From Agrococcus baldri (GTDB lineage Bacteria > Actinomycetota > Actinomycetes > Actinomycetales > Microbacteriaceae), in NCBI GenBank assembly GCA_900114805.1, contig FOZN01000001.1, forward strand, positions 1-64,000: a stretch of 64,000 nucleotides of DNA. The letters run 5' to 3'. The translations under genes were made by a program, and so were the position numbers. This document shows positions 35,516 to 44,311 of this stretch, one piece after another (positions within the stretch are counted from its first letter, which is position 1; each line of letters starts with the position of its first letter). The notes below the pieces were generated by a model that saw only the letters and a program-made list of their open reading frames with translations, had not been told where the DNA came from and made no database searches.

Positions 35516-37081
35516 TCAGGCCACCGTCACCGCGATGGTGTGCCACCCCTCGGCGCCGTCGGGAACGACGGGCACGCGCGCTCCGGACTGCACCGAGCCC
35601 GAAGCATCCGTCGCCCGCACCGCCAGCTCGTGCTCGCCCGGCGCCGCATCCCACTCGTAGACCCACTGCACCCAGGTGTCGGAGGAGATCGCGCTGGCGA
35701 GGCGCGCGGGCTGCCAGGCGCCGTCGTCGACGCGCACCTCGACGCCGCGGACGCCCGTGTGCTGCGCCCACGCGACGCCCGCGACCGTGACGGCCCCCGC
35801 ATCCGCTCGCCTGCCGGCCGTGGGTACGTCGATGCGCGAGCCGATCTTCACCGGCCCGCGCGCCGCCCAGCCGCGATCCGTCCAGTAGGCGCTGTCGCGC
35901 TCGAAGGTGGTCACGTGCAGCTCGGTCACCCACTTGGTGGCGGAGACGTAGCCGTAGAGGCCGGGCACGACCATCCGCACCGGGAAACCGTGCTCGGGCG
36001 GCAGCGGCTCGCCGTTCATGCCGACGGCGAGCAGGCAGTCGCGATCCTCCTCCTGCAGGATCTCGAGCGGCGTGCTGGCCGTGAACCCGTCGACGCTGCG
36101 CGAGAGCACCATGTCGGCGCCCGCCTGCGGCCGCGCCCGTGCCAGTAGCTCACGGATCGGGTAGCCGAGCCAGACGGCGTTGCCGATCAGCTCGCCGCCG
36201 ACCTCGTTCGAGACGCACAGCAGGGTGATGCTGGTCTCGGTGAGTGGCAGCGCGAGCAGCTCGTCGAACGAGAGCTCGATCTGCTGCTCGACCATGCCGG
36301 TCACCCGCAGCCGCCACTCGGCCGGGTCGACCGCGGGCACGCGCAGCGCCGTGTCGATCCGGTAGAAGCTCTCGTTCGGCGTGATCAGCGGCGAGAGCCC
36401 CTCGACGTCGAGGGACGCGGAGGCGGGGATCTGCGGCGCCGGCGTCGCAGGCCTCGGCAGGGCGATCGCCTCGCGCACGGCATCGACGGCGAGGCTCGCC
36501 GCGTTCGCCAGGCGTGCGCCGATGCCGACGACGACCGCGGCCGCGGCAGTACCGCCGAGCAGCATGAGGAATCCGCGACGAGTGACTGCGGTTCCGGATG
36601 CGTGCAGTCCCGAATGCTCCGAGTCCCGTTCGGTCCGTGCTGACCAGGCACGGAGGCGGCCGATGGCGAGGCGCAGCAGCAGGCACGAGCCGAGCGTCCC
36701 CACGACGGCCGGCACGGCCCACAACGCGCTCGCCTCTGCCCTCGTGGTGACCGCGAGCGTCCCGAAGGCGCCGACGACCAGCAGGAGCACGGTGCCCCAC
36801 GGCGGTGCGACGAGCTCGAGCACCCCCGCGCCGGCTGCGAGCGCCGCGAGGAGCACGGCGAGCACGATGAGGAGGAACACCTTGTCGCCGGTGCCGAACA
36901 GCGCGATGACCGCGTCCTTGACGCCCGCGGGCGCGAGATCGATGACGAGCGAGCCCACCGCCAGGAAGGGGCTAGCCTGCGGTGCGACAACCAGCGCAGC
37001 GAGCTCTGCCATGGCGAGCCCCGCGGCCGCCGCTGTCAGCCCCACGAGCATCGACCAGAGCGTCCTCCGCTGCACGGTCAT
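35516..37081 (-). CDS. Membrane-anchored sulfite-oxidase-family molybdopterin oxidoreductase
   Basis: 521 residues. N-terminal four to five membrane helices (about 10-165) are followed by a Tat-like stretch (TRRGFLMLLGGTAAAA, about 168-183). The molybdopterin domain follows (PNESFYRIDTALRVP, about 235-249; ITLLCVSNEVGG with the molybdenum-binding Cys; MVVPGLYGYVSATKW). A C-terminal Ig-like Mo-co dimerisation domain ends the protein. It probably oxidises or reduces a sulfur or nitrogen compound outside the membrane. TACGAT lies 6 nt before the ATG, and a dyad overlaps the promoter (37101-37121). Substrate unknown. Confidence 0.9.
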   Translation of the reverse strand: MTVQRRTLWSMLVGLTAAAAGLAMAELAALVVAPQASPFLAVGSLVIDLAPAGVKDAVIALFGTGDKVFLLIVLAVLLAALAAGAGVLELVAPPWGTVLLLVVGAFGTLAVTTRAEASALWAVPAVVGTLGSCLLLRLAIGRLRAWSARTERDSEHSGLHASGTAVTRRGFLMLLGGTAAAAVVVGIGARLANAASLAVDAVREAIALPRPATPAPQIPASASLDVEGLSPLITPNESFYRIDTALRVPAVDPAEWRLRVTGMVEQQIELSFDELLALPLTETSITLLCVSNEVGGELIGNAVWLGYPIRELLARARPQAGADMVLSRSVDGFTASTPLEILQEEDRDCLLAVGMNGEPLPPEHGFPVRMVVPGLYGYVSATKWVTELHVTTFERDSAYWTDRGWAARGPVKIGSRIDVPTAGRRADAGAVTVAGVAWAQHTGVRGVEVRVDDGAWQPARLASAISSDTWVQWVYEWDAAPGEHELAVRATDASGSVQSGARVPVVPDGAEGWHTIAVTVA

Positions 37082-37087
37082 GCCGCG

Positions 37088-37093
37088 ATCGTA
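37088..37093 (-). promoter_or_regulatory. -10 box (TACGAT) of the molybdopterin oxidoreductase, leaderless
   Basis: TACGAT on the minus strand ends 6 nt before the ATG at 37081. Confidence 0.5.
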
Positions 37094-37100
37094 CGCGCGT

Positions 37101-37121
37101 CGCGAGTCGGCACTACTCGCG
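37101..37121. promoter_or_regulatory. 21-bp dyad overlapping the oxidoreductase promoter
   Basis: CGCGAGT (37101-37107) and ACTCGCG (37115-37121) are perfect inverted copies around a 7-bp spacer. The dyad covers the expected spacer and -35 of the promoter whose -10 is at 37088-37093, a classic repressor position. Confidence 0.45.
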
Positions 37122-37223
37122 ATGCGCTGCAGACGGGTGTCGCGCTACCCACACAGGCCGCAGCGCCGCGTTCCTGGCCGAGTCCGAAGCGAGCACGGTG
37201 GCTCCGCTGCGATCCATCGAGTC

Positions 37224-37841
37224 TTAGTGCTCCGGCAGAACTTCGTCGAGTACTGCAAACACCCACCCGGTTAGTTTGCGCACCTGTGTCTGCGCGGCTC
37301 CAGCGTGCAATGCGCTACTACCGGCGGCATACGTTTCCCGCGTGATCTTTGCGATGGACTGATCGATCAATTCGTCGAGCTCGCGCGCGTGGTCTTCACT
37401 ACCGCGTTGGCGCTGAATCGCGTAACGCGTGCGCTCCGCTTGAGTTGGATTCGACTTGCTACCTTGCTGAGTGCCTTTGAACCAGGGCTGACTTCGAATT
37501 TCAGCATCGGGTGCGAGCAGTTGGATCGTAGCTCGCATCACCTCGCGGATTTCGCCCGCTGGACCCATGTAACTCAGCCGCGTCTCATCGTTCAGATCGC
37601 GAAGCGCCTGATCGAATGAATCCGCGAGGGTTGTTGACAAGGAGCGGAGGCGAGCGAGAACCTCCGCATCCCGACCCGACAGTGGCGCGCGCGCAGGCAC
37701 CGAAACCTCGGCTCGCCGAGCTGGACGGCCGACCTCACGCGCAATGGTTTGGAATTCTCGCAGACGACGGAGGTACTCGGGTGATGGATAGCTGGCTTTA
37801 GGTGCTACTCGCATCGCCGTCACCATCAGACCTGAGGACAT
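37224..37841 (-). CDS. Hypothetical protein resembling predicted pPIWI-associated nucleases
   Basis: 205 residues or slightly fewer (in-frame ATGs at 37841, 37826 and 37814; the one at 37826 has AGG upstream). The C-terminal half has the pattern EIREVMRATIQLLAPDAEI, then PTQAERTRYAIQRQRGS, then ITRETYAAGSSALHAGAA and VRKLTGWVFAVLDEVL. I recall this from the family labelled predicted pPIWI-associating nuclease; that is memory of a pattern, not a search. The conserved Arg/Tyr/Ser/His cluster would be the functional core. It overlaps the upstream gene by up to 44 bp, indicating a coupled pair. Codon use and G+C are lower than its neighbours, which fits acquisition by transfer. Confidence 0.6.
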   Translation of the reverse strand: MSSGLMVTAMRVAPKASYPSPEYLRRLREFQTIAREVGRPARRAEVSVPARAPLSGRDAEVLARLRSLSTTLADSFDQALRDLNDETRLSYMGPAGEIREVMRATIQLLAPDAEIRSQPWFKGTQQGSKSNPTQAERTRYAIQRQRGSEDHARELDELIDQSIAKITRETYAAGSSALHAGAAQTQVRKLTGWVFAVLDEVLPEH

Positions 37842-38616
37842 ATCGACTCATACTCTTGAAAATGTCGTCGATAGTTTGCGTACTGGCATCCGCCGCGATG
37901 TGAATCTCAATATTGATGTTGACCCCTGATGAAACGGTGACGGCCGGAGCCCCACCAGTTGGAGGGAGAGCAGACGGAACCGCGGGAAGTCGAGGCGTGA
38001 CCGACGGAGACTGCTCGGCCCCCGTATCGAGATCCGATCCACTTCCATTCGCAACGGTGGCTCCGCTCAAATCGACGTAGCGCTTGCCGCTCAGGTCGCG
38101 GAGAAACCCCAGATCGTTAGCACCGCTGATGATCAGGTCATAGACATCATCGAGACGAGCTGCTGGGACTCCTCTCTCTTGAAGCACGTTCTTTGCGATG
38201 GCATCCGTGGGGAGCGCGGCGTTATCGTACTTGCGCAAGAAGTCGCCGACGATCTTCGGCTTAAGAAGCGCTTCTCGCTTCGCCGCCAGATCATCGCCCT
38301 CGGTCGTCGGCCGAACAATACGGAGCCCAAGGGGAGTCAACCCGATCTCAGCTGCGTTGTAGCCTCCGCTGGTCAGACCGTATGCAACCGCCGCGCCGGT
38401 CACCCCTCGAAAGAAACCCGAGGTTGGGGTTACCCCCATACCTGCTGCAACATTCAGCGGCTTTGTGGGACTGAAGGCGTAGTTCTCCGCGATTGAGCGG
38501 GCCACGCGGAGGGCTTGGTCCAATGGGAATCCAGGAACGTCCTCTTGCGAAAGTCGGACTTTGCGAGCCTTCTTGTCAGCCGTGCTGTCGGCGCTGGAAG
38601 CGTCGGCATCGCTCAT
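37798..38616 (-). CDS. Hypothetical protein, winged-helix-like, partner of the nuclease-like gene
   Basis: 272 residues from the ATG at 38616 (GGGAAC upstream; another ATG at 38628). An acidic Ser/Ala-rich start leads to KVRLSQEDVPGFPLDQALRV, then a helical DNA-binding-like domain (TSGFFRGVTGAAVAYGLTSG, LTPLGLRIVRPTTEGDD, RKYDNAALPTDAIAKNVL) to about residue 190. A linker rich in Pro and Ser follows, then a C-terminal strand motif (VNINIEIHIAADAS) followed by a short helix. I have seen similar proteins beside defence-type effectors, but no function is established. It is the first gene of the pair and overlaps the nuclease-like gene. A sensor or regulator of that partner is the natural hypothesis. 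Confidence 0.6.
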   Translation of the reverse strand: MSDADASSADSTADKKARKVRLSQEDVPGFPLDQALRVARSIAENYAFSPTKPLNVAAGMGVTPTSGFFRGVTGAAVAYGLTSGGYNAAEIGLTPLGLRIVRPTTEGDDLAAKREALLKPKIVGDFLRKYDNAALPTDAIAKNVLQERGVPAARLDDVYDLIISGANDLGFLRDLSGKRYVDLSGATVANGSGSDLDTGAEQSPSVTPRLPAVPSALPPTGGAPAVTVSSGVNINIEIHIAADASTQTIDDIFKSMSRYVLRSDGDGDASST

Positions 38617-38753
38617 GCTTGTTCCCATCTCCGATGGCTTTTGCTCACACACTAACGCCCAGGTAATGCCCTACGCGCCACGACACGCCCGATGAGGGCG
38701 TCTGCAGACGATCCGGGTCTTTTTGGGGCCGCAAGTGTTCTCGCGACATGCAG

Positions 38754-38787
38754 AAGGCCCGGAGGCTCTTTCGAGCTTCCGGGGCTT
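38754..38787. terminator. Bidirectional terminator-like hairpin beside the tRNA-end copy
   Basis: AAGGCCCGGAGGCTC and GAGCTTCCGGGGCTT pair over 15 bp with two mismatches and a TTTC loop. It ends 4 nt before the duplicated tRNA-Pro end, the same arrangement as at 40093-40123. It was probably the original terminator of the tRNA-Pro gene before integration displaced it (inference). Confidence 0.55.
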
Positions 38788-38791
38788 TCTC

Positions 38792-38814
38792 TGTCGGGCT
38801 GACAGAATTTGAAC
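38792..38814 (-). repeat. Direct repeat of the tRNA-Pro 3' end (att-like scar)
   Basis: The 23 bp at 38792-38814 match 40128-40150 with one mismatch, and both copies are preceded by GGGGCTTT. The second copy is the 3' end of the tRNA-Pro gene. Same orientation, 1.34 kb apart, is the signature left by integrase-mediated insertion into a tRNA gene. No integrase gene remains between the copies. Confidence 0.75.
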
Positions 38815-39033
38815 ATCACTCTTAAACCGTCGGCGTGCTCTCTCACACTTCGGTCGCTTGCAGGGGCAGTTTTGTTTGCCAGAATTCTTATCGTCCGGAG
38901 TGCCGGATGACTGAACACGCCACGGTGCTTCAGTTCGTCCGGACGATGAATCGCGTATGCGGTGACGCAGTGCGGCTCCTCGAACTGGCCGCTACCACGC
39001 AGGATTAGGTACGTCGGAAAGACCTGCCGCGTA

Positions 39034-39039
39034 TAGCTT
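39034..39039 (+). promoter_or_regulatory. -10 box (TAGCTT) of the orphan gene, leaderless
   Basis: TAGCTT (or the overlapping TATAGC at 39032) ends 6 nt before the ATG at 39046, the same spacing as in the core genome. Confidence 0.45.
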
Positions 39040-39045
39040 TGCTTC

Positions 39046-39798
39046 ATGGATGAGGAGAAGGCGAAGGCCGAGCGAGGCACTGCGAACGAACGTTCCGAGG
39101 CCTCGCCGAACGCCGAGGCTGCTTTGCGCACCGCGGACGCTGTTCTCGCTGTTGACCTGAGCGATGTTCCCCTGACACGGGTAACGCAGTTCGTCGTCGG
39201 TTGGTGTCGGGCGGCCTTCGCGCAAAGCCGGGTCATCGCGCATCTAGCGCTGCACGGAATGCCCTCGGCGGCTGCGCCGAACCGGCGGCTCTTTTCGGAG
39301 CTGGCCATCCGACTCCAATGGCTACGAGACCTGCCAACCGATCTCCGCCCAGGTGCAGTGGATGAGATTCTCGAAACGGCTCGCGAGAGCAAGCGGAGTA
39401 CTCACAAGCACCTGGATGAGATGGGGTGGCACACGGGATTCGACCCAACCGAGATGGATGCGTTCGTGCTCAGTGCCGCCGAGGGCAAGGTTAAGGACCA
39501 GGCTCGGAAGTTCGCCGCAGCGGCCCACGCGACCGAGGTGAAAAACGGCCCGGTGTTCGCTATGTGGCGAGAGGACTCGTACCTTGCTCATCCGACTGGG
39601 CCCCTCGCGGGCGAATACGCACCCGCGGTCGATGACGAAACGCTCGGCATGGGAGTCCCGTCGGTGCTTGACGCTGACATGGAGGGACATCGCGACATCA
39701 GTTTGTTCATCGTCGTGATGACGGGTTCGCTGTTGACCGATGAGGGCATTGATGACTTTGTTGTGGGACGCCGCACGTCGGCGTACTTCTCCGTCTAA
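39046..39798 (+). CDS. Orphan hypothetical protein inside the tRNA-Pro island
   Basis: 250 residues, soluble. N-terminal 30 residues are charged and Ala-rich. A helical middle (VPLTRVTQFVVGWCRAAFAQ, RRLFSELAIRLQWLRDLP, ILETARESKRSTHKHLDEM) follows. After about residue 165 comes WREDSYLAHPTGPLAGEYAP, and then a C-terminal hydrophobic helix (DISLFIVVMTGSLLT). The layout recalls DUF5677-like or HEPN-like helical proteins (Glu in the middle helix, Tyr..His motif later), but the match is weak and I do not assign a family. It is the only gene between the two tRNA-end copies, so it is probably element cargo. Base composition is lower in G+C than the core. Confidence 0.6.
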   Translation: MDEEKAKAERGTANERSEASPNAEAALRTADAVLAVDLSDVPLTRVTQFVVGWCRAAFAQSRVIAHLALHGMPSAAAPNRRLFSELAIRLQWLRDLPTDLRPGAVDEILETARESKRSTHKHLDEMGWHTGFDPTEMDAFVLSAAEGKVKDQARKFAAAAHATEVKNGPVFAMWREDSYLAHPTGPLAGEYAPAVDDETLGMGVPSVLDADMEGHRDISLFIVVMTGSLLTDEGIDDFVVGRRTSAYFSV

Positions 39799-40092
39799 GC
39801 CGACGATGCGGTGAGCGCGGGAACGTGCGCACCTTCCAGTGGCACAACACGTTCCTGTGGCAAGAGCCGGACACCCGCTATATCGCGAGTCGCTGCCGTC
39901 AAGTCACGGATCCGAATGCGCCATGGGTCATGGCAACGGCTTGAACCTGCGAACGCGGAGTCTTGAGGCGCTCTTCGGCGACACGCTCAAGGTGCGCGTT
40001 AAGCGACCAGCAGCATGAGCTTCCAAGATCCACCCGGCGTTCCGCGCCGGCGTGAAGGCGCTTGCGGCGCCAACAACGTCCGGAACGACAAT
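39799..40092. other. Gene-free stretch between the orphan gene and the tRNA terminator
   Basis: No supported gene. TTGAACCTGCGA at 39941-39952 is identical to 12 bp of the T-arm of the tRNA-Pro gene (40145-40156). The rest looks like decayed element DNA. Confidence 0.5.
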
Positions 40093-40123
40093 GCCCCGAC
40101 CAGAAATAGCTTCTGATCGGGGC
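40093..40123. terminator. tRNA-Pro terminator hairpin
   Basis: GCCCCGACCAGAA (40093-40105) and TTCTGATCGGGGC (40111-40123) form a 13-bp stem. The single C/A mismatch on the plus strand is a G-U pair on the minus strand, so the structure best fits the tRNA transcript. TTTTT follows on the plus strand, so it may also stop plus-strand transcription. Confidence 0.7.
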
Positions 40124-40129
40124 TTTTTG

Positions 40130-40203
<74 letters not shown>

Positions 40204-40323
40204 TCGATCTCGCGATCGAGGTGCCCGAAGGCAACCAAGAAAGACTATCGCATGTGGGGCGATGGTCTGCGCGCGTGGCGGGTCTCGATCCGCACCCTTC
40301 GGGCGCTACCCGACGAGCGAGCC

Positions 40324-41811
40324 TCAGGCGGAACCCGAGCGCCGCCGCACGAAGTCAGCCAGATCAGCAGACTGCGCCACCCGAGAGGGCTCATGCACGT
40401 ACATCATGTGGCCCGCCTCGTAGTAGCGGTGCTCGACGTTCTCGCGCAGCGCATCCGGGATCTGCAGGTGCGCGACCGACTCCTCCGCCGCCGAGAACGG
40501 GGTCGCGCCGTCGAACCAGCCGTAGGCGAAGTGCACCGCCAGGTGCGGGTTCTGCCGCATGGCGCGCGAGAGTTTGTCGATCACGAACACCGGCGCGTTC
40601 TCGAACTCCTTGTAGCTCCAATGCTCGTTGACGCCCAGGCCGAACACGTGGAAGGGCCCCGAGTCACGCACAGCGAGCTCGTGGTGCAAGTAGTGCTGAT
40701 ACGCGGCGGAGTACGGGCCGAGGATGGCGTCCATCGACGGGTCGGCGTCCATGTGCTCGGCGATGCCGCTCGCCGCTGGCCCGGTGAAGCGGGAGTCGAG
40801 GCGGCCGACCGTCAGCCCCCGGTCGCGCAGCAGCTCACCGAAGTAGCGCCAATGCTCGATGCGCAGATCCGCGCGCTCGACGTATGACTCCGACAGCCCG
40901 GTCAGGCGCGCGATCGTGCCCACCGCATCCGCCCGCTCATCATCGGTCAGCCGGTTGCCGCGGCCGAGCACGTACGGGTAGTCGCGCGCGGCATAGGCGC
41001 GGGCCTCGTCGACGACCTCCTCGAGCGAGCGGCCCTCGTGGAAGCCGTGCTGCCACGCCGTCGCGGCGTAGAAGGGCAGGTAGAGCGCGTGGGCGCGGTC
41101 GCCGCCGCGGCCGAAGTTGGCGGTCGAGAAGTCGAGCACGCTCGAGATGAGCAGCAGCCCGTTGAGGTACATGCCCAGCGACTCCTGCAGGTGCTGGGCG
41201 AGGCCGGCCGCGCGCGTCGTGCCGTACGACTCCCCCGCCAGGAACTTCGGGCTCAGCCAGCGGCCCTCGGCGCTCACCCACTGGCGGATGATCTCGGCGA
41301 CCGACTCGATGTCGGCGGTGAAGCCGTGGAAGTCCTTCGCCTTCTGCCCCTCGACGGGCCTCGAGCGCCCGGTCGAGACGGGGTCGATGAAGACCAGATC
41401 GCTCACCGTCAGCAGTGACTCCGGGTTGTCGGCGATCGCGTACGGCGGCGGCGCGAGCTCGCCCGCGTCGCCCATCACGACTCGCTTGGGGCCGAGCACG
41501 CCCATGTGCAGCCAGACGCTCGCCGAGCCCGGCCCGCCGTTGAAGGCGAAGGTCACCGGCCGCGTCGTCGGGTCGGCATCGTCGAGCGTGTAGGCGGTGA
41601 TGGCGACCTGCGCGCGGGCCTTGCGACCCTTGAACACGTCGTCCTCGACCTTCTCCTCCCACAGCACCACGCGGCCGGCGCGGGCGGTGTAGGCCAGCTC
41701 GCCCTCGGGCGTGGCCAGCGTGTGGCGGGTGGTCACCAGCTCGTCGGTGACGGTCGGCTCCTGCACGACCGGCGGCAGCGTGGACTCGGACTTCGAAGCG
41801 TCTTCACTCAC
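40324..41811 (-). CDS. Serine carboxypeptidase-like S10 family peptidase
   Basis: 495 residues. The S10 signature [17 protein letters not shown] (oxyanion hole, about 90-106) is followed by the nucleophile elbow [11 protein letters not shown] (catalytic Ser about 195). The Asp is in [10 protein letters not shown], and the His in [12 protein letters not shown] near the C-terminus, so the triad is complete. No signal peptide is seen, so the enzyme is probably cytoplasmic, acting on peptides. GTG start at 41811 with TAGTGT (41819-41824) 7 nt upstream. Monocistronic. Confidence 0.92.
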   Translation of the reverse strand: MSEDASKSESTLPPVVQEPTVTDELVTTRHTLATPEGELAYTARAGRVVLWEEKVEDDVFKGRKARAQVAITAYTLDDADPTTRPVTFAFNGGPGSASVWLHMGVLGPKRVVMGDAGELAPPPYAIADNPESLLTVSDLVFIDPVSTGRSRPVEGQKAKDFHGFTADIESVAEIIRQWVSAEGRWLSPKFLAGESYGTTRAAGLAQHLQESLGMYLNGLLLISSVLDFSTANFGRGGDRAHALYLPFYAATAWQHGFHEGRSLEEVVDEARAYAARDYPYVLGRGNRLTDDERADAVGTIARLTGLSESYVERADLRIEHWRYFGELLRDRGLTVGRLDSRFTGPAASGIAEHMDADPSMDAILGPYSAAYQHYLHHELAVRDSGPFHVFGLGVNEHWSYKEFENAPVFVIDKLSRAMRQNPHLAVHFAYGWFDGATPFSAAEESVAHLQIPDALRENVEHRYYEAGHMMYVHEPSRVAQSADLADFVRRRSGSA

Positions 41812-41818
41812 TCGACCG

Positions 41819-41824
41819 ACACTA
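41819..41824 (-). promoter_or_regulatory. -10 box (TAGTGT) of the S10 peptidase, leaderless
   Basis: TAGTGT on the minus strand ends 7 nt before the GTG at 41811. Confidence 0.5.
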
Positions 41825-41899
41825 TCCGACCGATTCGGCGAAGCAGGCAGCGGATGCGTCGGGTCACGGCGCGCGGTTCCGCGCGCCCGACCCCGCGGC

Positions 41900-43096
41900 T
41901 CAGACCCGCTCGATCACCATCGCCGAGGCCATGCCGCCGCCCACGCAGAGCGTCACGAGCGCCCGCTGCTGGTCGCGCCGCTCGAGCTCGTCCAGCGCGG
42001 TGCCGATGAGCATCGCGCCGGTCGCGCCCAGCGGGTGCCCCATCGCGATCGCGCCACCCGAGACGTTGGTGCGCTCCGGGTCGACGCCGGTCTCGCGCAG
42101 CCAGTGCAGCACGACGGATGCGAAGGCCTCGTTGATCTCGAACAGGTCGATGTCGTCCTGGCTGAGCCCGGCGCGGGCGAGCACGCGCTCGGTGGCGGCG
42201 ACAGGCCCCGTGAGCATGAGCGTCGGGTCGGAGCCGACCGAGGTGGAGGCCACGATGCGCGCCCGGGGTGCGAGCCCCAGCGAGTCGGCTGCGGCGCCGC
42301 TGCCGACCACGACCAGCCCCGCCCCGTCGACGATGCCGGAGGAGTTGCCGGCCGTGTGCACGTGCTGCAGCGTGCGGATCTCCGGGTGCTCGCGCCGCAC
42401 GACGGCGTCGAAGCCGCTGGCGCCGAAGACCTCGAATGCCGGTGCCAGCCCGGCCAGCGCCTCGGGCGTCGTGCCCGGGCGCATGTGCTCGTCGCGGTCG
42501 AGCAGCGGTACGCCGTCGGGCGTCGAGACCGGCACGATCGAGCGGTCGAAGCGGCCCTCGTCCCACGCGGCGGCGGCCCGCTGCTGCGACCGCAGCGCGT
42601 AGGCGTCGACGTCCTCGCGCGAGAAGCCGTCCTTGGAGGCGATGGCGTCGGCGCTGACGCCCTGCGGGATGAGGCTCCAGGGCTTCAGGATCGTCGCGTC
42701 GGTCGCGTAGGGCCCGCCGTCGGCGCCCAGCGGCACGCGCGACATCGACTCCACGCCGCCGGCGACGATCAGGTCGTCGAAGCCCGCCGCGATGCGGCCG
42801 GCGGCGGTCGTGACCGCCTCCAGGCCCGAGGCGCAGTAGCGGTTGACCTGCATGCCGGGCACGCTGTCGGGCAGGCCACCTGCGTGCACGGCGGCGCGAG
42901 CGAGCACGCCGCCCTGCTCGCCCACCGCTGAGACGGTGCCGAGCACGACGTCGTCGATCCGCTCGGGTGCGACGCCGCGCCCCTCGAGGGCGGCCAGCAG
43001 CCCGCCGGCGAGCTGCACCGGGTGCACCTCGGCGAGCGAGCCTCGTCGGCGGCCCCGCGGGGTGCGCAGCGCGTCGAGGATGAAGGCGTCAGCCAT
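41900..43096 (-). CDS. Acetyl-CoA acyltransferase (thiolase, second copy)
   Basis: 398 residues, full thiolase. Cys88 in [11 protein letters not shown], His in [12 protein letters not shown], and the C-terminal Cys in [19 protein letters not shown]-type enzymes cleave 3-ketoacyl-CoA; the RYCASG form of the active site is common in degradative thiolases, unlike CLSG in the copy at 12177-13355. AGGGAG lies 6 nt before the ATG at 43096. It overlaps the end of the amidohydrolase gene by 8 bp, so the two are coupled though chemically unrelated. Confidence 0.92.
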   Translation of the reverse strand: MADAFILDALRTPRGRRRGSLAEVHPVQLAGGLLAALEGRGVAPERIDDVVLGTVSAVGEQGGVLARAAVHAGGLPDSVPGMQVNRYCASGLEAVTTAAGRIAAGFDDLIVAGGVESMSRVPLGADGGPYATDATILKPWSLIPQGVSADAIASKDGFSREDVDAYALRSQQRAAAAWDEGRFDRSIVPVSTPDGVPLLDRDEHMRPGTTPEALAGLAPAFEVFGASGFDAVVRREHPEIRTLQHVHTAGNSSGIVDGAGLVVVGSGAAADSLGLAPRARIVASTSVGSDPTLMLTGPVAATERVLARAGLSQDDIDLFEINEAFASVVLHWLRETGVDPERTNVSGGAIAMGHPLGATGAMLIGTALDELERRDQQRALVTLCVGGGMASAMVIERV

Positions 43097-44309
43097 GGTG
43101 ATCTCCCTGGTCGATGGTCGGTGATTCGTGCAGCAGTCGTGCGCCGCCGACGACCGCGATCCGCGGCGGCGTGCGCACGAGCGCATCCATTGCGTGCTCG
43201 GCGTCGAGCAGCACCACGTCGGCTCGAGCGCCCGGCACGAGATCATGCACCGCGCGGCCGACGAAGCCGGCGGCGTCGCTCGTGGCGAGCTCGACCACGC
43301 GGTGCAGATCTTCGTCGCGCACGATCGATGAGGCGCGCGCGAACTGCCGGGCGATCGCAAGCGTGTCGCCGTCCCCGTAGGGGCTCCACAGGTCGCGGAT
43401 GCCGTCGGTGCCGAAGGCGAACGCCACCCCGGCCGCGTCGAATTCGGCGAGCGGCAGCTGGGGCAGGCGCAGGGGCGCCACGGTCGTGAACGTGATGCCG
43501 AGCTCGCCCATGGCCTGCAGCAGGTCGCGGCGCTGCGCCTGAGGCAGCTGCGCGATGGCGAAGCCGTGGGCGATGTTCACGCGGCCCGCGAGGCGCAGCC
43601 GGTCGGTGCGGGCGACGATGAGCTCGAGCTGGAAGGCGCCGAGCTCGGCGGCGTCGTGGAGGTGGATGTCGATGCCGACCCCGTGCCGCTCGGCGAGCCC
43701 GAAGATGCCGTCGAGCTGCCCGACCGGGTCACGGTCGATCGATGCCGGGTCGAGGCCGCCGATGTGGTCGGCGCCCGCGGCGGCGGCAGCGTCGAGCAGC
43801 TTCAGCACGCCGGGCCGGCGCAGCACGCCGTCCTGCGGGAAGGCGACGATGGTCGCCTCCACCGCGCCGTCGTACGCGGCGACCGCCTCGCGCACCGCCT
43901 CGATGCCGCGCAGCCGCACCCCCAGGTCGACGTCCACGTGCGTGCGCAGCGCCGTCGTGCCGTGCCGCACGTGCGCATCCAGCACCGCGGCGGTGCGCTC
44001 GAGGCTCGGGATGCCCAGCTCGTCGCGACGCGCGCGCTCGTGCCGGATCCGGCCGTCGGTGCCGCCGTCCCCGCCGTACGACTGCCACGGCAGCCCCAGC
44101 CACGACTTGTCGATGTGGGCGTGCGCGTTGACGATCGTCGGCAGCGCCAGCAGCCCGCGCCCGTCGAGCACGTCGGCGCCGATCGAGTGGCTGCCGAGCG
44201 CGCCGGACCGGTGCGGCGCGACCGACGCGATGCGATCGCCCTCGAAGACGATGTCGACGGCGGCCTCGCCCCAGGGCCGCACGTTCGCGATGCCGGTGAG
44301 CCTGCGCAT
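43089..44309 (-). CDS. Amidohydrolase, cytosine deaminase-like
   Basis: 406 residues. Composite-domain start (RRLTGIANVRPWG), then a metal-dependent hydrolase barrel: NAHAHIDKSWLGLP (HxH, about 60-73), LRTHVDVD, DIHLHDAAE, and FGTDGIRDLWSPYG with the metal Asp; a VPGARADVVLLDAEHAM tail completes the fold. These residues place it with cytosine deaminase/isoguanine deaminase relatives (CodA, AtzC-like). It would deaminate an N-heterocycle, possibly linked to the xanthine dehydrogenase route elsewhere in the window (inference). ATG at 44309, 3 nt after the FBP gene stop. Confidence 0.88.
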   Translation of the reverse strand: MRRLTGIANVRPWGEAAVDIVFEGDRIASVAPHRSGALGSHSIGADVLDGRGLLALPTIVNAHAHIDKSWLGLPWQSYGGDGGTDGRIRHERARRDELGIPSLERTAAVLDAHVRHGTTALRTHVDVDLGVRLRGIEAVREAVAAYDGAVEATIVAFPQDGVLRRPGVLKLLDAAAAAGADHIGGLDPASIDRDPVGQLDGIFGLAERHGVGIDIHLHDAAELGAFQLELIVARTDRLRLAGRVNIAHGFAIAQLPQAQRRDLLQAMGELGITFTTVAPLRLPQLPLAEFDAAGVAFAFGTDGIRDLWSPYGDGDTLAIARQFARASSIVRDEDLHRVVELATSDAAGFVGRAVHDLVPGARADVVLLDAEHAMDALVRTPPRIAVVGGARLLHESPTIDQGDHHG

Positions 44310-44311
44310 CC

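Larger units (their letters stand above)
38617..39045. other. 429-bp intergenic stretch with integration scar and hairpin
   Basis: No credible gene. It holds a 15-bp-stem hairpin (38754-38787), a degenerate copy of the tRNA-Pro 3' end (38792-38814), and the leader of the orphan gene at 39046 (TAGCTT at 39034-39039). Composition is markedly more AT-rich than the flanking chromosome. Sequence after the tRNA-like fragment to about 38860 may be further decayed tRNA sequence. Confidence 0.6.
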
